Source of the DNA: an uncultured Propionibacteriaceae bacterium
Lineage (GTDB): Bacteria; Actinomycetota; Actinomycetes; Propionibacteriales; Propionibacteriaceae
NCBI GenBank assembly: GCA_945875065.1
Contig: CAMCJC010000194.1
Coordinates: 1-5,692 of the forward strand
Direction of reading: 5' to 3'
DNA length: 5,692 bases
The translations under genes and the position numbers were made by a program. Within the stretch, counting starts at the first letter, position 1. Every line of letters begins with the position of its first letter. The notes under the pieces were generated by a model. The model was given only the letters and a program-made list of their open reading frames with translations. It ran no database searches and was not told where the DNA came from. This document shows positions 1 through 3,739 of the stretch, piece after piece.

Positions 1-140
1 CCCTTGAAAGCCCCGTGGTATTCGACGGCGCGCAGGCCGTAGGCGGAGCAGGTCGGGTGGAACTTGCACACGTCACCGTAGAGGGGCGAGACCCAGCGGC
101 GCCACCCTCGGATGAACCAAACCAGCGGCCACCTCAGCAC
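1..140 (-). CDS. yidD: Membrane protein insertion efficiency factor YidD, N-terminal part (3' end beyond the window)
   Basis: Only the first 46 codons are present; the gene continues off the left edge. The visible residues include the YidD family hallmark C-K-F-H-P-T-C-S (residues 25-32), then a Y-x-x-x-A-V-x-Y-H-G stretch. An N-terminal hydrophobic/aromatic segment (WPLVWFI) and basic residues fit a small membrane-associated protein. YidD is known to help YidC-dependent insertion of membrane proteins, and yidC usually lies next in this cluster, which would be off the left edge. The start is GTG at 140, preceded four bases away by a GGAGGG ribosome-binding site (145-150). The start overlaps the end of rnpA by seven bases, so translation is probably coupled. 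Family proteins are usually about 70-100 residues, so roughly half is seen. Identification is strong; full length cannot be judged. Confidence 0.92.
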   Translation of the reverse strand, partial: MLRWPLVWFIRGWRRWVSPLYGDVCKFHPTCSAYGLRAVEYHGAFK

Positions 141-472
141 GTTACCCTCCGAAGTGCCTTGTCCCAGGCGAATCGCAGGTCATCGGCGAGGTTTGGATTC
201 GTTGCGGCCGGCGGCAGCGCGCGGACGACGACACGGGCTCCGGCCGGGGCGTCGAGCGTCGCGACGAGGTGGCGGAGGCGTCGCTTGACGCGGTTGCGGA
301 CGACGGCGTTGCCAACGGCCTTGGATACGACAAAACCCACCCGGGGCACGGGTGGATTCTCGTTTCCGACCGCCACGTGGACGACTACGCTTTTCGTTCC
401 TGCCCGCGACCCATTGCGGAAGGCTTCGGCGAAGTCACCGGGACTTCGCAGCCGCCGAGATCGGGGCAGCAC
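134..472 (-). CDS. rnpA: Ribonuclease P protein component
   Basis: This 112-residue basic protein is the protein subunit of RNase P, which with the catalytic RNA removes 5' leaders from precursor tRNAs in the cytoplasm. The sequence begins MLPRSRRLRSPGDF, the usual N-terminus of the family, and carries the conserved RNR motif within NAVVRNRVKRRLR (residues 55-67), preceded by GFVVSK (46-51). Length matches the family (about 110-130). The start is GTG at 472. No clear Shine-Dalgarno sequence precedes it, but the start lies only four bases after the rpmH stop, so translational coupling to rpmH is likely. Its own stop overlaps the yidD start. rpmH-rnpA-yidD is a very widely conserved order beside dnaA, which supports the call. 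Confidence 0.96.
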   Translation of the reverse strand: MLPRSRRLRSPGDFAEAFRNGSRAGTKSVVVHVAVGNENPPVPRVGFVVSKAVGNAVVRNRVKRRLRHLVATLDAPAGARVVVRALPPAATNPNLADDLRFAWDKALRRVTC

Positions 473-476
473 GGGG

Positions 477-614
477 TCAGGCAGACAGTTCGACGCGGCC
501 CTTGCGGCGGCGAGCGCTCAGGATCGCGCGGCCGGCGCGGGTGCGCATGCGGGCGCGGAAGCCGTGGGTGCGGCTGCGGCGTCGGTTGCTCGGCTGGAAC
601 GTGCGCTTGCTCAT
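477..614 (-). CDS. rpmH: 50S ribosomal protein L34
   Basis: This 45-residue, strongly basic protein starts MSKRTFQPSNRRRSRTHGFR and continues through ARMRTRAGRAILSARRRKGR, the near-invariant L34 sequence that packs into 23S rRNA of the large ribosomal subunit. An in-frame upstream extension to 671 exists, but the MSKRTFQP start at 614 is the one conserved in the family. It has a GGAG ribosome-binding site (complement of 624-627) nine bases upstream. It is the first gene of the leftward cluster and is followed after four bases by rnpA. The common actinobacterial and E. coli versions are 44-47 residues, so this gene is complete. Confidence 0.97.
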   Translation of the reverse strand: MSKRTFQPSNRRRSRTHGFRARMRTRAGRAILSARRRKGRVELSA

Positions 615-681
615 TGGTAAGGACTCCGTGATTGTTTTTTGCGACCAGGGGAAGACCGGCCCCGTGGGCACCGGCTGGACA

Positions 682-711
682 ACGATACGCGGGTTCGGGG
701 GATTTCCACAA
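682..711 (-). promoter_or_regulatory. Candidate promoter for rpmH-rnpA-yidD
   Basis: Reading leftward, TTGTGG (706-711) could serve as a -35 element and TATCGT (682-687) as a -10 element, separated by 18 bases. Transcription would begin near 675 and leave about 60 bases of untranslated leader before rpmH. The -35 element overlaps TGTGGAAAT (702-710), a 7-of-9 match to a reverse DnaA box. This is a match by eye to general sigma-70-type elements in a GC-rich sequence, so it is tentative. Confidence 0.3.
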
Positions 712-780
712 ACTTCCGGCCAGCCGGCGACAGGTGCGCAAATTACATTGATGTAGCTTGCCGGAGGGGCCGCGATGGTG

Positions 781-809
781 TTGCGGGCGACTCACGTTCG
801 GGCTAGTTT
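781..809 (+). promoter_or_regulatory. Candidate dnaA promoter
   Basis: TTGCGG (781-786) and TAGTTT (804-809) are separated by exactly 17 bases and resemble -35 and -10 elements of the housekeeping sigma factor. Transcription would begin near 816, giving a leader of about 130 bases that contains all three strong DnaA boxes downstream of the start point. The spacing is ideal but the hexamers are only partial matches. No transcript data are available. Confidence 0.4.
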
Positions 810-827
810 TCATCCTGCGCGTCGTGT

Positions 828-836
828 TTATCCACA
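828..836 (+). promoter_or_regulatory. DnaA box, perfect consensus
   Basis: TTATCCACA matches the canonical DnaA-binding 9-mer exactly. It lies 113 bases before the dnaA start and points toward dnaA, opposite to the two boxes that follow it. Binding here could repress dnaA transcription or help load DnaA at the origin. Confidence 0.85.
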
Positions 837-876
837 GGGGCCCCGCTGTCCGGCGTGACAGGGGGAGTTGTACCCT

Positions 877-900
877 CTCTGTGGATAACTCTGTGGATAC
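877..900 (-). promoter_or_regulatory. Pair of DnaA boxes in an 11-bp direct repeat
   Basis: TGTGGATAA (880-888) is a perfect reverse-strand DnaA box, and TGTGGATAC (892-900) matches at 8 of 9 positions. Both sit inside a perfect direct repeat of CTCTGTGGATA (877-887 and 889-899) with a period of 12 bases, so the two sites lie slightly more than one helical turn apart on nearly the same DNA face. That spacing would favour cooperative DnaA binding. The pair lies 48 bases before the dnaA start codon, between the candidate promoter and the ribosome-binding site. Confidence 0.85.
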
Positions 901-948
901 TGCCCGCGGGAAGTATCCGAAGACGCAAGTCAGTAGAGGAGTTCTCGA

Positions 949-2313
949 GTGTCAGTGCCCCCGACATCCGAGCTGGTCGGCCTCTGGGAGGCCCTGATCG
1001 GTTCGATGCCGTTCTCGTCGCGGGCCTGGCTGCGTCGCACCAAGCCGATCGCGAAGCACGGCAACACCCTGATGCTCGCCGTCGCCGACGAGACCACCCG
1101 CGAGCGCGTCGAGGCAAGGCTGCGCTCCGAGATCGAGACGAAGCTGTCGGAACAGGCCGGCACGCCCACGTACCTGGCGTTCATGATCGACGCATCGCTG
1201 CAGGAACCGGTCCTAGCGGACCCCGTAGTCGAAATGAGCGATGAGACCGAGCCGCGGCCACGCCCCGGGTCGGGGACGCCGAAGGTAGACGTGCGGCTCA
1301 ATCCGCGGTACACGTTCGAGACTTTCGTGGCGGGCTCGTCAAACCGGTTCGCGCACGCCGCCGCCGTCGCCGTCGCGGAGCAACCGGGGAAGTCGTACAA
1401 CCCGTTGATGATCTACGGGCCGTCCGGGCTCGGCAAGACGCACCTGCTGCACGCGATCGGGCACTACATCAGCAGCTACCACGGCGGGCTGCGCGTCAAG
1501 TACGTCTCCACCGAGGAGTTGACCAACGACTTCATCAACGCCATCTCCGAGAACCGCGCCTCGGAGTTTCGGCGGGCCTACCGCGACGTCGACATCCTCC
1601 TCGTCGACGACATCCAGTTCCTAGAGGCCAAGATCCAGACGCAGGAGGAGTTTTTCCACACGTTCAACACGCTGCACAACGCGCAAAAGCAGATCGTGAT
1701 GACCTCCGACCGGCCGCCGAAGCTGCTGGAGGCGCTGGAGCCGCGGCTAAGATCCCGCTTCGAGTGGGGCCTGATGACCGACATCCAGCCCCCCGACCTT
1801 GAGACGCGCATCGCGATCCTGCGGAAGAAGTCGACTTCGCAACGGTTGACGGCGAGCACGGAGGTGCTGGAACTCGTCGCATCGCGGATCCCCACCAACA
1901 TCCGTGAGTTGGAGGGCGCGCTGACGCGAGTCGCGGCGTTGGCGAGCCTCAACCACCAGGAGATCACGCTCGAGCTGACTGAGCAGGTCCTGGCCGACCT
2001 CATGCCGGGCGGCAGGGCCCAGGCCGTCGACGCCGACTGCATCATCGCCGCCACGTGCGAGTACTTCAGCATCTCGGCCGAGGATCTGACGGGCTCGAGC
2101 CGCATCGCGGCCCTGGTACGGGCCCGTCAGATCGCGATGTACCTGTGCCGCGAGCTCACCGACCTGTCGCTACCGAAGATCGGGGGTCGCTTCGGAGGTC
2201 GCGACCACTCAACGGTCATGCACTCGGTCCGCAAGATTGACGGCCGCATGGGAGAGGACCGCCAGCTCTTCGACCAGGTCACCGAGCTGACCAACCGCAT
2301 CAAGCAGTCTTAG
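949..2313 (+). CDS. dnaA: Chromosomal replication initiator protein DnaA
   Basis: This complete 454-residue initiator binds DnaA boxes, forms an ATP-dependent filament and opens the origin. Domain I (about 1-80) is of the actinobacterial type (LWEALIG, AWLRRTKPIA). A short, charged, proline-containing linker (about 85-112) is domain II. Domain III is an AAA+ ATPase with Walker A GPSGLGKTH (157-165), Walker B ILLVDDIQF (216-224), sensor 1 around MTSD (251-254), the arginine finger in LRSRFEWGL (R270) and the sensor 2 arginine in NIRELEGAL (R319). Domain IV ends with the DNA-binding signature GRDHSTVMHSVRKI (417-430). No key residue is missing. The chosen start is GTG at 949, seven bases after GAGGAG (936-941); a second GTG at 955 is spaced less well. 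DnaA boxes lie upstream and downstream, so autoregulation is probable. dnaN does not follow, contrary to the usual order. Confidence 0.98.
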   Translation: MSVPPTSELVGLWEALIGSMPFSSRAWLRRTKPIAKHGNTLMLAVADETTRERVEARLRSEIETKLSEQAGTPTYLAFMIDASLQEPVLADPVVEMSDETEPRPRPGSGTPKVDVRLNPRYTFETFVAGSSNRFAHAAAVAVAEQPGKSYNPLMIYGPSGLGKTHLLHAIGHYISSYHGGLRVKYVSTEELTNDFINAISENRASEFRRAYRDVDILLVDDIQFLEAKIQTQEEFFHTFNTLHNAQKQIVMTSDRPPKLLEALEPRLRSRFEWGLMTDIQPPDLETRIAILRKKSTSQRLTASTEVLELVASRIPTNIRELEGALTRVAALASLNHQEITLELTEQVLADLMPGGRAQAVDADCIIAATCEYFSISAEDLTGSSRIAALVRARQIAMYLCRELTDLSLPKIGGRFGGRDHSTVMHSVRKIDGRMGEDRQLFDQVTELTNRIKQS

Positions 2314-2468
2314 GGTTGCTCCCTACCGCCCTCCCCCGCCACTTCTCACATTATGTAAGTTCGGCGGGTTATCGTGCATGCCTTCTTCCACTAACCACCT
2401 ACGCGACGATCCCCACCCAGTTGCCGGTCGAACAGGATGACGACGCGATGCTCTCGCCGGCCGGTTGG

Positions 2469-2477
2469 CTATCCACA
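2469..2477 (+). promoter_or_regulatory. DnaA box, 8 of 9 match
   Basis: CTATCCACA differs from the consensus TTATCCACA only at the first base. It is the best box downstream of dnaA and is therefore a likely high-affinity anchor from which DnaA could fill the weaker sites to its right. Confidence 0.7.
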
Positions 2478-2616
2478 GAACTGCGCAGGGAGGCTGGGGA
2501 AATCCTGTTGACGGGCGTCGCTCCCCTGGATCCCCACAAATCCTCACCGTGTAATTTACGACCTACCCACAGTTCTTCCACACCCCCAAACCTGCGTTGA
2601 CTAGGGGAAACGTCAC

Positions 2617-2634
2617 CTTCCCACAGGATCCACA
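2617..2634 (+). promoter_or_regulatory. Two abutting DnaA-box-like sites beside the unwinding element
   Basis: CTTCCCACA (2617-2625) and GGATCCACA (2626-2634) are head-to-tail with no gap, and each is followed by GG, so CCACAGG recurs with a 9-base period (2621 and 2630). They match the consensus at 6 and 7 of 9 positions. Their place directly before the GC-rich step and the triplet repeats is where origin-proximal DnaA boxes sit in the basal unwinding system described in Bacillus subtilis. Confidence 0.6.
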
Positions 2635-2638
2635 GGCG

Positions 2639-2685
2639 TTACTACTAGGACTAAGATGTAATTACTTCACTTAGATTCAAAGTAG
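2639..2685 (+). other. Putative DNA unwinding element with DnaA-trio-like triplets
   Basis: After the last DnaA box come four GC bases (GGCG, 2635-2638), then TTA-CTA-CTA (2639-2647), GGA and a further CTA (2651-2653). In the known DnaA-trio element, the strand bound by DnaA reads 3'-GAT-5', which appears as CTA on the other strand, so phase and location fit. The stretch 2641-2685 is about 69% A+T (14 G/C in 45 bases, counted by hand), far above its surroundings. I infer that this is where the strands first open. Confidence 0.65.
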
Positions 2686-2730
2686 CCGGGTGTGGACTTG
2701 CGCAAAACCGTATCTGGCGCACCTCGCTGG

Positions 2731-2743
2731 TAGCGTGGCACAC
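2731..2743 (+). promoter_or_regulatory. Candidate -10 element for a leaderless transporter transcript
   Basis: TAGCGT (2731-2736) sits seven bases before the GTG at 2744, the distance expected if transcription begins at the start codon itself. Leaderless transcripts with this kind of -10 placement are common in actinobacteria. No good Shine-Dalgarno sequence precedes the GTG, which agrees with this reading. A convincing -35 element is not seen at the right distance. Confidence 0.4.
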
Positions 2744-3736
2744 GTGAGCATCGCAGCCAGGGCAGTGAAGCTGTGCAAGACCTACGGGTCCGGCACCGCC
2801 ACCGTCGTCGCCCTCGACCACGTGGACTTCGAGGTCCAGGCCGGAGAGTTCACGGCCATCATGGGGCCCTCGGGGTCGGGGAAGTCGACGCTGATGCACC
2901 TTTTAGCCGCCCTCGATTCCCCGACATCCGGCCAAGTATTCATCGGCGACCAGGACGTGGGTACCCTCAAAGACACGCCCCTAACCGAACTCCGGCGCGA
3001 CCGCATCGGTTTTGTCTTCCAGTCCTTCAACCTGGTGCCGACGCTGACTGCCCGCGAGAACATCGTCCTGCCGTTGAGCATCGCCGGCGGCAAACCCGAC
3101 CGTGTCTGGTTCGACCAGATCGTCGATCTCCTCGGCTTGCGCGATCGCCTCACCCACAAGCCCAGCGAGCTGTCCGGCGGCCAGCAGCAGCGGGTCGCGT
3201 GCGCCCGCGCCCTCATGAACCGCCCTGAGATCGTCTTCGCCGACGAACCCACCGGCAACCTTGACTCCGGATCGGCCGCCGAGGTCCTATCGTTCCTGCG
3301 CCGCTCCGTAGACGACTTCCACCAGACGATCGTCATGGTCACCCACGACGCCCTCGCCGCCAGCTACGCCGATCGCGCCGTCTTCCTCCACGATGGCCGC
3401 ATCATCGACGAGTGCCGCGGCGCGTCACAGGAGGAGATCCTGCAACTCATGTCGCGCCTCTACCCGCGCCAGGCGCCACCCGAGCACGGCAAACCCCTGG
3501 GCGACGAGACCAACCCCTTCGCGCCCCGAACCGATCCCGGCAATGCCCGCCATTTCGCTGCCACCTCCCCCGCTCGCGCCATGCTCGACGACCGCGACAC
3601 CGCCGAGCAGCCCCGGTTAGCCGTCGGCGAGCCGGCCGTGTTCCGAGACGGTGCCCCACAGCCCGCCCCGAACGGCATCGCCCCTCCCGAAACGGAAGCC
3701 GAGATCAGCGCCCCCCGCCGCGCCATCACGGAGTAG
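2744..3736 (+). CDS. ABC transporter ATP-binding protein, MacB/LolD-type, with proline-rich C-terminal tail
   Basis: This cytoplasmic ATPase would power the adjacent FtsX-like permease. From GTG at 2744 it is 330 residues. It shows Walker A GPSGSGKST (41-49), Q-loop Q93, the ABC signature LSGGQQQR (143-150), Walker B IVFADEPTG (163-171), the D-loop NLDSGSA and the H-loop histidine (about 201). The motifs and the FVFQSFNLVPTLTARENI region are typical of the MacB/LolD/FtsE group. An in-frame GTG at 2690 would add 18 residues, but these resemble no family N-terminus and would start beside the unwinding element. MSIAARAVKLCKTYGSG is a normal family start, so 2744 is preferred. Family members are usually about 220-260 residues; residues 243-330 form an extra tail with 15 prolines, probably disordered. 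The substrate is unknown. Only three bases separate it from the permease gene. Confidence 0.9.
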   Translation: MSIAARAVKLCKTYGSGTATVVALDHVDFEVQAGEFTAIMGPSGSGKSTLMHLLAALDSPTSGQVFIGDQDVGTLKDTPLTELRRDRIGFVFQSFNLVPTLTARENIVLPLSIAGGKPDRVWFDQIVDLLGLRDRLTHKPSELSGGQQQRVACARALMNRPEIVFADEPTGNLDSGSAAEVLSFLRRSVDDFHQTIVMVTHDALAASYADRAVFLHDGRIIDECRGASQEEILQLMSRLYPRQAPPEHGKPLGDETNPFAPRTDPGNARHFAATSPARAMLDDRDTAEQPRLAVGEPAVFRDGAPQPAPNGIAPPETEAEISAPRRAITE

Positions 3737-3739
3737 CCG

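Larger units (their letters stand above)
615..948. other. rpmH-dnaA intergenic region with divergent promoters and DnaA boxes
   Basis: This 334-base spacer has no convincing gene. Its left third holds the likely leftward rpmH promoter. The middle has an AT-rich patch with an imperfect inverted repeat, TACAT-TG-ATGTA (744-755). The right half holds a candidate dnaA promoter followed by three good DnaA boxes and a GAGGAG ribosome-binding site (936-941). The known biology of dnaA upstream regions suggests autoregulation by DnaA and possibly a contribution to origin function. Confidence 0.75.
2314..2743. other. oriC: Probable replication origin region (oriC) between dnaA and the ABC transporter
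   Basis: This 430-base spacer has no credible gene. Within it, six 9-mers ending in CCACA lie on the plus strand between 2469 and 2634: CTATCCACA (2469-2477, 8 of 9), ATCCCCACA (2530-2538), CTACCCACA (2563-2571), TCTTCCACA (2574-2582), CTTCCCACA (2617-2625) and GGATCCACA (2626-2634). All six share one orientation. They lead into an AT-rich element at 2639-2685. In many bacteria the origin lies just downstream of dnaA in this arrangement. Several boxes are degenerate (6 or 7 of 9), which is common in GC-rich actinobacterial origins. Origin function is inferred from sequence layout and has not been shown here. Confidence 0.8.

Noticed and set aside
744..755. Inverted repeat TACAT-TG-ATGTA in the AT-rich patch upstream of dnaA
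   Set aside because: The arms are only five bases and no second strong copy or known operator match is seen. It could be a regulator site but cannot be supported.
15..813. Several overlapping plus- and minus-strand frames across rpmH, rnpA and yidD
   Set aside because: They are other-frame readings of three well-identified genes, with Arg/Ala/Gly-rich products and no family resemblance.
912..921. GTATCCGAA as a further DnaA box near the dnaA start
   Set aside because: It matches only 6 of 9 positions and loses the conserved CCACA core.
2311..2325. Small hairpin TAGGG-TTGCT-CCCTA at the dnaA stop codon, a possible terminator
   Set aside because: The stem is only five pairs and no run of T follows, so intrinsic termination is unlikely.
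2316..2600. A 94-codon frame in the spacer after dnaA
   Set aside because: It has no ribosome-binding site, its product resembles no family, and it runs through the DnaA-box cluster. It is best read as chance.
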